64,000 bases of DNA, taken from assembly GCF_001571365.1 (NCBI RefSeq), contig NZ_BCTQ01000004.1, positions 147,976 to 211,975 of the forward strand, read 5' to 3'. This DNA is from Achromobacter denitrificans NBRC 15125. Lineage in GTDB: Bacteria; Pseudomonadota; Gammaproteobacteria; Burkholderiales; Burkholderiaceae_B. Numbering within the stretch: position 1 is the first letter of the stretch; the number at the start of each line of letters is the position of its first letter. Of the stretch, positions 14,956-24,895 are shown one piece after another. The translations under genes and the position numbers were made by a program. A model generated the notes under the pieces. It worked only from the letters and a program-made list of their open reading frames with translations. It searched no databases and was not told the origin of the DNA.

Positions 14956-16271
14956 GCCCGTTCCTTTACCGGTTCGTACCAGGGCAGGTCGGGGCGGTTG
15001 CCATAGCGGCGCACGCGGATATTGGCCTGCTCGCCGTGCCCCGCGAAGTTCTCCATGTGGCACAGGCGAGAGCAGTATTCGCCCATGGCCGCGCTGGCCT
15101 CGTCGGTCAGCACGCGCTGGTAGGTGCAGGTCTTCAGGAACTTGCCCACCCACAGGCCGCCGGTGTAGCGCGCGTTGCGGTTGGTGGGAAGCGTGTGGTT
15201 GGTGCCGATGACCTTGTCGCCGAAACTGACGTTGGTGCGCGGCCCCAGGAACAGCGCGCCGTAGTTGGTCATGTTGTTCAGGAAATAATCGGGCTCGCGC
15301 GTCATGACCTGGACGTGCTCGAACGCCAGTTCGTCGGCCACCCGCAGCATTTCTTCCTGGGTGTCGCACACGATGACTTCGCCGCAGTCCGCCCAGCTTT
15401 GCCGGGCGATGGCCGCCGTGGGCAGTATCGTCAGCTGGCGTTCCACTTCGGCCAGCGTGTCCTTGGCCAGTTGTTCGCTATTGGTCAGCAGCACGGCGGG
15501 GGAGGTCGGGCCATGTTCCGCCTGGCCGAGCAGGTCGACGGCGCACAATTCGCCGTCGACGCTGTCGTCGGCAATGACCAGCGTTTCGGTGGGGCCGGCG
15601 AACAGATCGATCCCCACGCGGCCATACAGCTGGCGCTTGGCCTCGGCGACGAACATATTGCCCGGCCCCACCAGCATGTCCACCGGCGCGACGCTGGAGG
15701 TGCCCACGGCCATGGCCACCACGGCCTGCACGCCGCCCAGCACCAGGATTTCATCGGCGCCCGCCATGTCCATCGCCGTGACGATGGCCGGATGCGGCTT
15801 GCCTTGATACGGCGGCGCCGTGGACACGATGCGCTTTACGCCGGCCACTTTGGCCGTCAGCACGCTCATGTGGGCCGAGGCCAGCAGGGGATATTTCCCG
15901 CCCGGGATGTAGCAACCCACCGCATTCACCGGAATGTGCTTGTGGCCCAGCACCACGCCGGGATAGGTCTCGACTTCCACATCCTGCATCGCATCGCGCT
16001 GGATCTGCGCGAAGTTGCGGACCTGCTTCTGCGCGAAAGCGATGTCTTCGATTTCGCGGGCGGACAGCTGCTTGCGCGCCGCCTCGATCTCGCCGCGCGA
16101 CAGGCGGAAATCGCTGGGATCCCAATTGTCGAACTTGCGGCTGTATTCGCGAACGGCCTCGTCGCCGTCTTTTTCGATGTGGCGGATGATGCCTTCGACC
16201 GTGGCTCGCACCTTGGCGTCGTCGTCGGTTTTGACCTCGGCCGTGCGGCCGCGTTTCAGGTATCGGATCAT
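14952..16271 (-). CDS. Histidinol-dehydrogenase-family enzyme (HisD/HpsN-like)
   Basis: 439 residues from the ATG at 16271 (MIRYLKRG). An upstream ATG at 16337 is rejected because it lies inside a palindromic operator. Family signatures run throughout: [89 protein letters not shown], and [23 protein letters not shown], including the Gln-His pair that binds zinc in HisD. It is not in a his operon. Paralogues of this kind, often beside an SDR, include sulfopropanediol 3-dehydrogenase (HpsN), which makes a four-electron alcohol-to-acid oxidation. No sulfonate lyase is nearby, so only an alcohol/aldehyde dehydrogenase role in catabolism is proposed. Confidence 0.88.
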   Translation of the reverse strand: MIRYLKRGRTAEVKTDDDAKVRATVEGIIRHIEKDGDEAVREYSRKFDNWDPSDFRLSRGEIEAARKQLSAREIEDIAFAQKQVRNFAQIQRDAMQDVEVETYPGVVLGHKHIPVNAVGCYIPGGKYPLLASAHMSVLTAKVAGVKRIVSTAPPYQGKPHPAIVTAMDMAGADEILVLGGVQAVVAMAVGTSSVAPVDMLVGPGNMFVAEAKRQLYGRVGIDLFAGPTETLVIADDSVDGELCAVDLLGQAEHGPTSPAVLLTNSEQLAKDTLAEVERQLTILPTAAIARQSWADCGEVIVCDTQEEMLRVADELAFEHVQVMTREPDYFLNNMTNYGALFLGPRTNVSFGDKVIGTNHTLPTNRNARYTGGLWVGKFLKTCTYQRVLTDEASAAMGEYCSRLCHMENFAGHGEQANIRVRRYGNRPDLPWYEPVKERA

Positions 16272-16330
16272 GATGAGGGTGCCCTGCTCAGACAGTGGAT
16301 GATGGAACGGAGGGGCTCCACAGTCAGAGC

Positions 16331-16348
16331 TTTGCATGCGTATGCAAA
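16331..16348. promoter_or_regulatory. CG-centred palindrome 1, candidate LacI-family operator
   Basis: TTTGCATGCGTATGCAAA is an 18-bp palindrome with one mismatched pair, centred on CG at 16339/16340. Even length and a central CG are characteristic of LacI/PurR-type operators. It lies 60 bp before the HisD-like start at 16271, positioned to repress the leftward operon. Confidence 0.65.
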
Positions 16349-16436
16349 TAAGGGAAAACCCCTGATGTCGCGCGCCGCAATCATGCCTGCGCGATCAGCG
16401 GGAAAACCCCGATAGAACGAGATGTCGACTTCGATA

Positions 16437-16448
16437 GAATCCGTATTC
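16437..16448. promoter_or_regulatory. CG-centred palindrome 2, candidate LacI-family operator
   Basis: GAATCCGTATTC, centred on CG at 16442/16443, is symmetric except at one pair. It matches palindrome 3 at 11 of 12 positions and lies in the AT-rich promoter zone between the divergent operons, 103 bp from the centre of site 1 and 121 bp from the centre of site 3. Confidence 0.6.
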
Positions 16449-16545
16449 ACTGTCCAATAAACGTCGTTCGGACATCGCAAACCCCCATTAATCCCCATTT
16501 TCTCGCCTTGGTCTTCTGTTTCCAGCGCAGCGAGAGCAAAAAATT

Positions 16546-17904
16546 ATGCCCACAACTGAATACGTATTCAATCCATCTGAAATAGATGTGCTGTTGAAGC
16601 AACCCTTGGGTGCGAAGCTTCCCGAAGTCGACCGGGCCGAAGGCGTTTACCTCTACGACACGGACGGCCGCAACTATCTGGATGGCTCCGGCGGCGCCAT
16701 GACCGTTTCGATCGGCCATGGCGTGCGGCCGGTGCTGGAGGCCATGCGCGAGCAGGCCGAACGCGTGTGTTTCACCTACCGTTCGCACTTCACCAGCGCG
16801 GCCGCGGAATCCCTGGCGGCCGCGTTGACGGACCTCGCGCCGCCCGGCGTGACCCACGCTTTCTTCGTCAATAGCGGATCCGAGGCCACCGAGCTGGCGC
16901 TGCGCACCGCCCAGCAATACTGGCGCGACCGCGGCCAGCCCGGCAAAACCCACGTGCTGGGCCGGGCCATCAGCTACCACGGCATGACGATGGGCGCGCT
17001 GTCCATGTCCGGCCATAACGCCCGCCGGGCCGACTACGGCAACCTGCTGCACACGTTCGCGGTGGCGCCGCCGCCGTATCCCTATCGCTTTCCGCTGGAG
17101 GGCAACGATGCCGACGGCCACGGCGCCATGGTGTGGGACCGCATCATCCGCGAATACGGCGCGGAAAAGGTCGCGGCCATCATCGTCGAACCCGTGGTGG
17201 GCGCGGCCGGCGGCGCGCTGACGCCGCCCATCGGGTACCTGCGCGCCTTGCGCGACATCTGCGACCGCCACGACATACTGCTGATTTCCGATGAGGTCAT
17301 CACCGGCATGGGGCGCACCGGGAAATGGTTTGCCTGCGAGCACGACGGCGTGTCGCCGGACATGATCGCCACCGGCAAGGGCATGACCTCGGGCTACACC
17401 CCCATGGGCGCGGTGCTGTTCCACGAACGCATCATTTCCGCATTCGCCGCCACCGGCAAGACCGTGCCGTTCGGCCACACGTTCAGCGCAAACCCGCTCA
17501 GCGCCGCGACCTGCGGGGCAGTGCTGAAGTACATGCGCGACCAGGACGTGCTGAAAAACGTCGCCGCCCGGGGCAAGCAGCTGGAAGCCGGCCTGCGCCG
17601 CCTGGCGCAGCGCTATCCGTGGATGGCCGACGTCCGCGGCCGCGGCCTGCTGTGGGGCTTCGAGTTCGTGACCGATCCGCAATCCCGCACCCCGCCGGAT
17701 CCGGCGCTGAATGCCAACGCGCTGTTCACCGCGCATTGCTTCCGGGCCGGCCTGATCGTCTACACCGCCGGCATCGCGCCGCTGAACAACGCCACCTTGC
17801 TGGCGCCGCCCTTGGTGATCACCGAGGCGGAAATGGACGACCTGCTTGCCCGCCTGGAAGCCGGGATGATCAGTTTCGCCTCTGAAATGGGATTCACCGC
17901 ATGA
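16546..17904 (+). CDS. Class III PLP-dependent aminotransferase
   Basis: 452 residues. Signatures of aspartate-aminotransferase-fold class III (omega) transaminases are GSGGAMTVSIGHG near the N-terminus, NSGSEATELALRTA for the phosphate site, YHGMTMGALSMSG, VEPVVGAAGG, LLISDEVITGMGRTGKWFACEH with the PLP Asp, and ATGKGMTSGY with Schiff-base Lys278. It heads the rightward operon and starts inside a perfect palindrome (16557-16570). A hairpin and 124 nt separate it from the ABC importer. Class III enzymes act on omega-amino acids, diamines, beta-alanine or GABA-like substrates. Given the amide hydrolases downstream, it probably removes an amino group released or carried by the imported compound. 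Confidence 0.92.
   Translation: MPTTEYVFNPSEIDVLLKQPLGAKLPEVDRAEGVYLYDTDGRNYLDGSGGAMTVSIGHGVRPVLEAMREQAERVCFTYRSHFTSAAAESLAAALTDLAPPGVTHAFFVNSGSEATELALRTAQQYWRDRGQPGKTHVLGRAISYHGMTMGALSMSGHNARRADYGNLLHTFAVAPPPYPYRFPLEGNDADGHGAMVWDRIIREYGAEKVAAIIVEPVVGAAGGALTPPIGYLRALRDICDRHDILLISDEVITGMGRTGKWFACEHDGVSPDMIATGKGMTSGYTPMGAVLFHERIISAFAATGKTVPFGHTFSANPLSAATCGAVLKYMRDQDVLKNVAARGKQLEAGLRRLAQRYPWMADVRGRGLLWGFEFVTDPQSRTPPDPALNANALFTAHCFRAGLIVYTAGIAPLNNATLLAPPLVITEAEMDDLLARLEAGMISFASEMGFTA
16557..16570. promoter_or_regulatory. CG-centred palindrome 3 inside the aminotransferase start
   Basis: TGAATACGTATTCA is a perfect 14-bp palindrome centred on CG (16563/16564), spanning codons 4-9 of the aminotransferase gene. 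A repressor bound here would block the rightward operon as a roadblock or, with site 2 121 bp away, by looping. Confidence 0.65.
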
Positions 17905-17909
17905 CCGCC

Positions 17910-17940
17910 GCCCGCGAGGCGCCCAGCAACCCTCGCGGGC
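17910..17940 (+). promoter_or_regulatory. Stable intercistronic hairpin
   Basis: GCCCGCGAGG (17910-17919) and CCTCGCGGGC (17931-17940) form a perfect 10-bp stem with an 11-nt loop just after the aminotransferase stop. No T-tract follows, so it is more likely an mRNA-stabilising or partial-attenuation element giving the binding-protein gene its own expression level than a full terminator. Confidence 0.5.
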
Positions 17941-18028
17941 GCATCCGCAACTGAAGCAGCAATACCCACCATCCTGGCCAAGCACATTACACGCCGGGCG
18001 GATTGCCCGGCATTTCAAGGGGAACATA

Positions 18029-19249
18029 ATGATTTCAGGCAAAGGTATCGATCGCCGCACCGTACTGAAAGCGGGCGTCGCCGCATTGGGCTCGTCGCTG
18101 TCGGGAATTTCCTGGGGCCAGGGGGCCGGCGACAGTTTGACGATGGGCATCATCTCCCAGCAGACGGGCACGTTCGCGTATGCGGGCGATCTGGTGCTGA
18201 AGGGCGCGAAGCTGGCCGTCGAAGAACGCGGCGGGAGCATCCTCGGCAACAAGATCAACCTGGTGGTGCGCGATGACGAAGGCAAGCCGGCCGTGGGGGT
18301 GCGCCGCCTGACCGAGGCGATCTCGTCGGACAAGCTGCGCTATTTCGCCGGCAACTTCTCAAGCGCGGTCGGACTGGCCGAGCTGGAAGTCGCGCGCCAG
18401 GAAAAGGTCTTGCAGTATGCGGCGGGCGGCACCGAGGACATCACGGGATCGCGTTGCAGCCCGTATACGTTCCAGTGGTCGGCCAACGCGTACACGGCGC
18501 TGCGCGCCACGCTGGAGTACGTCAGCAAGACCATGCCGGACAAGAAGAAGATCTACACCATCACGGCGGACTACGCGTTTGGCCAATCGCTGCTGCGCTA
18601 CGCGCAGGTGGCGGCCAAGGAACTCGGCCTGGAACTGGTCGGCAACGACAACCACCCATCGGGCGAGCGCCAATTCACCCAGTACTTCACGAAGGCCCTG
18701 TCGACGCGGCCCGACCTGATCTGCCTGCTGACGGCCGGCGCGGACGCCGTCTCGGCGGTTCGCCAGTTCCACAGCTTCGGCGTGAAGACCGTGCAGCTGG
18801 TGGGGCCGTGGACGCTGGAGATCGAACAGATGCAGGAGCTGTCGCCCGCGATGCTCAACGGCATGATCCTGGGCTTGAACTACTACCAGGACATCGACAC
18901 GCCGGTGAACAAGGCCTTCGTCGAGCGCTATCTGAAGGCATACAAGACGGTGCCGTCCTACGCCGCGGCGTATGGCTACGACTCGATGCGCACGCTGTTC
19001 CTGGCCATGGAGAAGGCCAACAGCGTCGAGGTGGAGACGGTGATCAAGACGCTGGAAGGCATGCGGTACGACAGCATCTTCGGCCCCACGCATATCGACG
19101 CCCGCACGCACCAGACCGTGCGGCCGTACTACGTCGTGAAATGCAAGGCGCCCGATGCCATGAAGAACAAGTTCGACATGGCCGCCATCGTGTCGCAAGG
19201 CGAAAGTCCGCAGCCGCCCGAACTGAACCAGTGCAAGCGCACGGTGTGA
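18029..19249 (+). CDS. ABC transporter substrate-binding protein (branched-chain amino acid type)
   Basis: 406 residues. The N-terminus MISGKGIDRRTVLKAGVAALGSSLSG has a twin-arginine-like motif (RRTVLK) before a hydrophobic stretch, so Tat export to the periplasm is likely. The mature part is a type I periplasmic binding protein (Peripla_BP_6): LTMGIISQQTGTFAYAGDLVLKGAKLAVEERGG, then VVRDDEGKPAVGVRRLTEAI, and AADYGY-type regions later. AGGGGAAC precedes the ATG. It is the first gene of a full Liv-type importer (permeases 19312 and 20172, ATPases 21140 and 21907). Members of this family bind amino acids, amides, urea or aromatic acids. The neighbouring amide hydrolases favour an amide or amino-acid derivative. 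Confidence 0.92.
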   Translation: MISGKGIDRRTVLKAGVAALGSSLSGISWGQGAGDSLTMGIISQQTGTFAYAGDLVLKGAKLAVEERGGSILGNKINLVVRDDEGKPAVGVRRLTEAISSDKLRYFAGNFSSAVGLAELEVARQEKVLQYAAGGTEDITGSRCSPYTFQWSANAYTALRATLEYVSKTMPDKKKIYTITADYAFGQSLLRYAQVAAKELGLELVGNDNHPSGERQFTQYFTKALSTRPDLICLLTAGADAVSAVRQFHSFGVKTVQLVGPWTLEIEQMQELSPAMLNGMILGLNYYQDIDTPVNKAFVERYLKAYKTVPSYAAAYGYDSMRTLFLAMEKANSVEVETVIKTLEGMRYDSIFGPTHIDARTHQTVRPYYVVKCKAPDAMKNKFDMAAIVSQGESPQPPELNQCKRTV

Positions 19250-19311
19250 GTTCGTTTGTGTACGACACCAGGCGCGCGGGCGCCTGGGATTAATCCACAT
19301 CAAGGCCAACC

Positions 19312-20172
19312 ATGATTTCTTTGTTAGCCGCGCAACTCCTGAACGGGTTGGCGATAGGCATGATCTACGCGCTGACCGCGTTCGGGCTATCCATCATCAA
19401 AGGGCTGCTGAATGTGCCCAACTTCGCGCATGGCGCTTTTTACGCCCTGGGCGCCTACATCTGCTTCGCCGCCATGCAGGTCGGCATGCCGTTCGGGCTG
19501 GCATTGCTGACCGCCTTCGTGGCGCCCGCGCTGGTCGGCATCGTCGTCGAGAAGCTGGGCGTGGCCCGCCTGATGAGCGGACCTTATCTGTATCAGCTGC
19601 TGTTCCTGTTCGGCACGGCCCTCGTCCTGGAGCAACTGATCATCATCATCTGGGGCACGGTCGGGCTGAGCGTCCAGCCGCCGGAATTCCTGCAGGGCGC
19701 TTTCGACCTGGGATTCACCTGGCTTCCCAAGTACCTGGTGTTCAACGGCGTCATGGCCGCGCTGACCATCGCCGTGGTCTGGCTGCTGATCGAGCGCACC
19801 CGCCTGGGGTCGCAGATACGGGCCGGCATCGACAAACGCGAAATGGCGCAGTGCCTGGGGATAGACGTGTCCCGCCTGGTGACCGCCGGGTTCGCCCTGG
19901 GCTCGGGCCTGGCGGGCCTGTCGGGCGGCCTCGTGCTGCCGCTGCTGGGCGCGAACGCGACCATGGGGTCGGACATGCTGTCGATCGCTTTCGTGGTCCT
20001 GGTCATCGGCGGCCTGGGATCCTTGTACGGCGCGCTGGCGGCCGGCATCCTGGTGGGCATCATCCAGAGCGTGTCGTCCGTCTTCGTGCCGTCGGCCAGC
20101 ACGGTGCTGATCTACGTGGCCATGGTCGCCACCTTGATGATTCGTCCCCAGGGACTGTTCGGGGAACGCTGA
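19312..20172 (+). CDS. Branched-chain-type ABC transporter permease (LivH-like)
   Basis: 286 residues with about eight membrane helices. It opens with LNGLAIGMIYALTAFGLSIIKGLLNVPNFAHGAFYALGAY, the standard LivH N-terminal motif. Later it has KREMAQCLGIDVSRLVTAGFALGSGLAGLSGGL, the cytoplasmic coupling region, and VLVIGGLGSLYGALAAGILVG. Its stop shares a base with the next ATG (TGATG at 20170-20174), showing translational coupling with the LivM-like partner. It forms half of the inner-membrane channel of the importer. Confidence 0.93.
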   Translation: MISLLAAQLLNGLAIGMIYALTAFGLSIIKGLLNVPNFAHGAFYALGAYICFAAMQVGMPFGLALLTAFVAPALVGIVVEKLGVARLMSGPYLYQLLFLFGTALVLEQLIIIIWGTVGLSVQPPEFLQGAFDLGFTWLPKYLVFNGVMAALTIAVVWLLIERTRLGSQIRAGIDKREMAQCLGIDVSRLVTAGFALGSGLAGLSGGLVLPLLGANATMGSDMLSIAFVVLVIGGLGSLYGALAAGILVGIIQSVSSVFVPSASTVLIYVAMVATLMIRPQGLFGER

Positions 20173-21139
20173 TGCAAAGCAAACCTTCTACCTATCTGAT
20201 GTCGGCCATCGCTGCAATCGTCGCCATCGCGGCGCCGCTGTGCATGCCGATCAATATCGCCACCGAGATCATGATCTTCGGCGTCTTCGCCCTGGCGACC
20301 TACCTGCTGATCAGCGTGGCCGGTCTTTATTCCTTCGGCCAGGCCGCGTTCTTCGGCGTGGGCGGCTATGTCGCGGGGTACGTGTACATCCACACGGACC
20401 TTCCGCTGATAGCGGGCCTGGCGCTGGCGGCGCTGGGCAGCGGGCTGGTCGCCCTGGCGGTCGGGATGATGAGCACCAAGCGGACGGGCATCTATTTCAT
20501 GATGCTGACCTTCGCCTTCAATCAGATGATCTATTACCTCGCATACAGCTGGCACAGCGTGACCGGCGGCGAGGATGGCCTGGGGGGCATACGCAGGCCG
20601 GACATCTCCATCCCCGGCATCGGCACGATCGACATCTCCAATCATGTGAATTTCTACATCCTGGCCGCCGTGGTGTTCGTCGCCGTATTCGCGGGCCTGT
20701 ATCAACTGATAAACAGTCCGCTCGGGCTGGTGCTGAACGCCGCCAGGCAGAACGCCCGCCGCACGGCCTCCTTGGGGTTTTCCGTCTACCGGGCGCAGTT
20801 GCTGGCCTTCGTGATCGCGGGCGCGACTTCGGGCGTGGCCGGCGCCTTGTTCGCGATGCTCTACCGCATCATGCCGATCGACGCGATCGCCTGGACCAAC
20901 TCCGGCACGGCGGTCTTCATGGTGATCATCGGCGGCATGTCGTCGATCTTCGGGCCGGTCATCGGCGCGGCGATCTTCATCTGGCTGCAGGGCTTCTTCA
21001 GCGTCATCTGGGCGCGGTGGCCGCTGCTGTTCGGCCTCTTCATCATCTTCGTGGTGCTGTTCCTGAAAGGCGGCGCCATTGAATTGTTCGATCGCGTGCG
21101 CCGCCTGTTCGGCTCCCGGGCGCAGGAAAGGAGCGTGTC

Positions 21140-21143
<4 letters not shown>
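20172..21143 (+). CDS. Branched-chain-type ABC transporter permease (LivM-like)
   Basis: 323 residues and about nine helices. GLYSFGQAAFFGVGGYVAGY near residue 55 is the LivM motif, and the coupling segment is NARRTASLGFSVYRAQLLAFVIAGATSGVAGALF. Then VFMVIIGGMSSIFGPVIGAAIF follows. It pairs with the LivH-like protein, and its last four bases overlap the start of the first ATPase. As usual for the family it is longer than LivH. Confidence 0.93.
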
Positions 21144-21904
<761 letters not shown>

Positions 21905-21906
21905 AA

Positions 21907-22602
21907 ATGCTGCTACAGATCGGCTCGATCAATACGTTCTACGGCCCCAGCCAGGCCATACACGGCGTGTCCTTCGACATCGGCAACCGCGAAGTGGTGG
22001 CCCTGCTGGGCCGCAACGGCGCGGGCAAGTCCACGACGCTGCGGTCCATCATGGGCCTGAATCCGGTCGCGAGCGGCAGGATCACCTTCGACGGCAAGGA
22101 CATTTCGCGCCAGCCGCCGCAGGCCATCTCCAGGCTGGGCATTACCCTGGTTCCGGAAACCCGGGACCCCTTCGTCTTGCTGACGGTGAAAGAGAACATC
22201 ATGCTCGGGTACCGCCCGGGGTCTCCCTACACCCTGGACCGGCTGATGGATTTGTTCCCCTTGCTGGCGGAGCTGCTCAAGAAGAAGGGCGGCGAACTGT
22301 CCGGAGGCCAGCAGCAGATGATGGTGATGGCGCGCGGCCTGGCCATGGGGCCCCGGGTGCTGTTGCTGGACGAACCCTCGCAGGGTCTGGCGCCCATCAT
22401 GGTGAAAGCCGTGTCCAACGTGCTCAAGCAGTTGAAGGGCGAAGACCTGACCTTGTTGCTGGTCGAACAAAACCTGAGCATGGCGCTTGAAATCGCCGAC
22501 CGCGTGGTCGTGCTGGAAAACGGCAGCGTGGCCGACACCTTCACCAGCGAGGAGGGCCGAGCGAACCCCGGCCGCCTCGAACAATATCTTGCCGTGCACT
22601 GA
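21907..22602 (+). CDS. ABC transporter ATP-binding protein (LivF-like)
   Basis: 231 residues from the ATG at 21907, two bases after the LivG-like stop. Walker A is GRNGAGKST, the Q-loop region is TLVPETRDPFVLLTVKENI, the signature is LSGGQQQMMVMARGLA, Walker B is VLLLDEPSQGLAP and the switch is LLVEQNLSMAL. The usual LivF Q-loop sequence (PEGRxIFxxLTV) is altered to PETRDPFVLLTV, a small oddity. It completes the five-gene importer. The next gene starts 35 nt downstream. Confidence 0.93.
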   Translation: MLLQIGSINTFYGPSQAIHGVSFDIGNREVVALLGRNGAGKSTTLRSIMGLNPVASGRITFDGKDISRQPPQAISRLGITLVPETRDPFVLLTVKENIMLGYRPGSPYTLDRLMDLFPLLAELLKKKGGELSGGQQQMMVMARGLAMGPRVLLLDEPSQGLAPIMVKAVSNVLKQLKGEDLTLLLVEQNLSMALEIADRVVVLENGSVADTFTSEEGRANPGRLEQYLAVH

Positions 22603-22637
22603 GCGCCGCGCGCACCCACCGTACTCACTCCGAATCG

Positions 22638-24878
22638 ATGAACACACCTGCCATGCATCCTCCTATCCTGGGTTACGTCACGCCGCTTAGCGCGCAACCC
22701 GGCCAGACCCTGTCGTTTCGCATCAGTTCGGCGGGCGGCCAGCCGTTTACCGCGCGCGTCCTGCGCATCCATTGCGCCGATCCCAATCCGGACGGGCCGG
22801 GCATGCAGCTGGAACCGGTCGATTTCCCGCTGCAGGCCAGTTACGCGGGACGGGAAATGGCGGTCCATCCCGGGGCCTGCGCGCTGGCGGCGCTCGATCC
22901 GGCCGCCCAGGGCGATGCGAAACACGTCGAGCTGCGCCTGTTGACCAAGCCGACGCGGGTTCAGGGCGGGCCGCAGGTGCTGGCCAGCCTGCAGGATGCG
23001 TCGGCGGCCCAAGGCGTGGCCCTGGCCCTGGAGGACGGCGAATGGGTCGTCCTGGCGCGTCAGGAGCCCGGGGCGGCGCCTGTCGCGCTGCGCACCGGCC
23101 TGCGCGCCACGCAGGATCGCTGGCAATCGGTCTCGCTGCATCTTGCATTGGCCGAGCGCCGCGTGACGGTGCGGGTGGGGCCCGCGGCCACCGCCATTCC
23201 CGGGGCCGGGCCGGCCTTGCCGGCGCAAGAGGCGACGCTGGATGCCGGCGCCGCGCGGTTCGACGGGCAGCCGTTCACCCATCTTTGCCTGGGCGCCTTG
23301 TGGCAGGGCCATCCCGGCCAGGGCTACAACGGCCTGATCGAAGCCCCGGCGCTGTCCGCCGGCGGGCAGGCGTCGTCCTTGCGGTTGCTGGCCCAGTGGA
23401 ACCTGGCCGACGCCATGCAGGAATCGTCCGTGCCCGGCGCGCAGCCCGGCATGCCCGCGCTGACGCTGGTCAACACGCCGGTGCGCGCCGTCCGGTCGTC
23501 GCGCTGGTCCGGCCTGAACCTGAACTGGAAGGAAGCGCCGGACGAGTATGCCGCCATGTACTTTCATGCCGACGCGTTGACCGATTGCGGCTGGGAGGAG
23601 AGCGTCAGCCTGCGCATTCCCCCGGGCATGCCTTCCGGCGTGTACGGATTGGAAGTCGCGCACCCCGAGGGCAGCGACACGATTCCGTTCTACGTGACGC
23701 CCGTCGGGGACGGCCCGCGCGCGCGCGTGCTGTTCCTGGCGCCGACCCTGACCTACCAGGCCTATGCGAACCATGCCCGGGGCAACTACGCGGGCCCGTT
23801 GGCCGAGCGCATCGCGCAATGGGGCGCCTATCCGCACAACCCCGACGTGGTGACGCAGTTCGGCGCGTCCACTTACAACCGGCACGAAGACATGGCCGGC
23901 ATCAGCCTGTCGTCGCGCCTGCGCCCGATATTGACGATGCGCCCGGGCTATCTGACGTTTCCGGATCCCAAGGGGTCGGGCCTGAGGCACTTTCCGGCGG
24001 ATTCGCACCTGACGCAGTGGCTGCGCGAAAAAGGGTTCGACTACGACGTGATCACCGACGAGGACCTGGACGACCAGGGCCTGGATGCCCTGCGCCCCTA
24101 CGACGTGGTGCTGACCGGCTCGCACCCGGAGTACCACACGCGCCGCATGATCGAAGCCCTGGTGGCGTACCGCGAAGGCGGCGGATACCTGATGTACCTG
24201 GGCGCCAACGGCTTTTACTGGAAGATCGCCCGGCCCGCGGCCGCGCCCCACCTGCTGGAGATCCGGCGCGCCGAAGGCGGCATCCGGGCCTGGGCCAGCG
24301 AACCGGGGGAGTACTACCACCAGCTCGATGGCGGCTACGGCGGCATGTGGCGCCGCAACGGCATCGCCCCGCAATGCACGGGCGGCGTCGGCTTTGCCGT
24401 GCAGGGGGGATTCGAAGGCATCGGTTACCGGCGCACGCCGGAGTCCTACGATCCGGACGTGGCGTGGCTGTTCGAGGGCGTGGAAGGCGAAACCTACGGC
24501 GATTTCGGCCTGTCCGGCGGCGGCGCGGCCGGGTTCGAGCTGGACCAGGTGGTGCCGGAGCTGGGCTCGCCCGCGTACCTGAAGATCGTCGGTATTTCGG
24601 ACGGCCATGGGCCTAGCTTTAGAATAGCGCCCGAAGAGATCCTGACGTGGACCATCGCCGCGTCGATTCCCCGCAAATACGAAGGCGTGCACGCCCATAT
24701 GGCCGTCGGTGTGGCCGAGCAGGGCGGCGGGCTGTTTGCGGCGGGCTCGATCACCTTCCTGGGCAGCTTGTTGCACAACGGGTGCAACAACAATGTCTCG
24801 CGCATCGTCGAAAACTGCTTGCGTCATTTCCTGTCGATCTCGTTGGCGAAGCGCGGCGCCGACTGTGCACCTCTTTGA
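22638..24878 (+). CDS. N,N-dimethylformamidase large-subunit homologue
   Basis: 746 residues, close to the size of the large (beta) subunit of N,N-dimethylformamidase. The N-terminal ~270 residues look like a jelly-roll/LamG-like domain (SLRLLAQWNLADAMQ), then a linker of the dimethylformamidase type (SVSLRIPPGMPSGVYGLEV, then IPFYVTP). A catalytic-domain-like region has VLFLAPTLTYQAYANHARGNY and DVVLTGSHPEYHTRRMIEAL, where His496 and Glu498 match the conserved His-x-Glu of the iron site; the Tyr ligands are probably in the TYQAYAN region. In characterised enzymes this subunit holds a mononuclear iron and hydrolyses dimethylformamide to dimethylamine and formate, together with a ~15-kDa small subunit. 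No small-subunit gene is visible here. The true substrate is probably a different N-substituted amide brought in by the adjacent importer. Confidence 0.85.
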   Translation: MNTPAMHPPILGYVTPLSAQPGQTLSFRISSAGGQPFTARVLRIHCADPNPDGPGMQLEPVDFPLQASYAGREMAVHPGACALAALDPAAQGDAKHVELRLLTKPTRVQGGPQVLASLQDASAAQGVALALEDGEWVVLARQEPGAAPVALRTGLRATQDRWQSVSLHLALAERRVTVRVGPAATAIPGAGPALPAQEATLDAGAARFDGQPFTHLCLGALWQGHPGQGYNGLIEAPALSAGGQASSLRLLAQWNLADAMQESSVPGAQPGMPALTLVNTPVRAVRSSRWSGLNLNWKEAPDEYAAMYFHADALTDCGWEESVSLRIPPGMPSGVYGLEVAHPEGSDTIPFYVTPVGDGPRARVLFLAPTLTYQAYANHARGNYAGPLAERIAQWGAYPHNPDVVTQFGASTYNRHEDMAGISLSSRLRPILTMRPGYLTFPDPKGSGLRHFPADSHLTQWLREKGFDYDVITDEDLDDQGLDALRPYDVVLTGSHPEYHTRRMIEALVAYREGGGYLMYLGANGFYWKIARPAAAPHLLEIRRAEGGIRAWASEPGEYYHQLDGGYGGMWRRNGIAPQCTGGVGFAVQGGFEGIGYRRTPESYDPDVAWLFEGVEGETYGDFGLSGGGAAGFELDQVVPELGSPAYLKIVGISDGHGPSFRIAPEEILTWTIAASIPRKYEGVHAHMAVGVAEQGGGLFAAGSITFLGSLLHNGCNNNVSRIVENCLRHFLSISLAKRGADCAPL

Positions 24879-24895
24879 TCGGAAAACCAGAAGGC

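Noticed and set aside
14952..16271. Annotation as a histidine-biosynthesis gene
   Set aside because: No other his gene is near; coupling to an SDR and LacI points to catabolism.
16272..16337. Upstream ATG for the HisD-like gene
   Set aside because: The ATG lies inside the palindrome 16331-16348 and the extra 22 residues are not family-like.
24647..24895. N-terminal extension of the second LacI gene
   Set aside because: It overlaps the end of the dimethylformamidase-like gene; the helix-turn-helix starts a few residues after GTG 24896.
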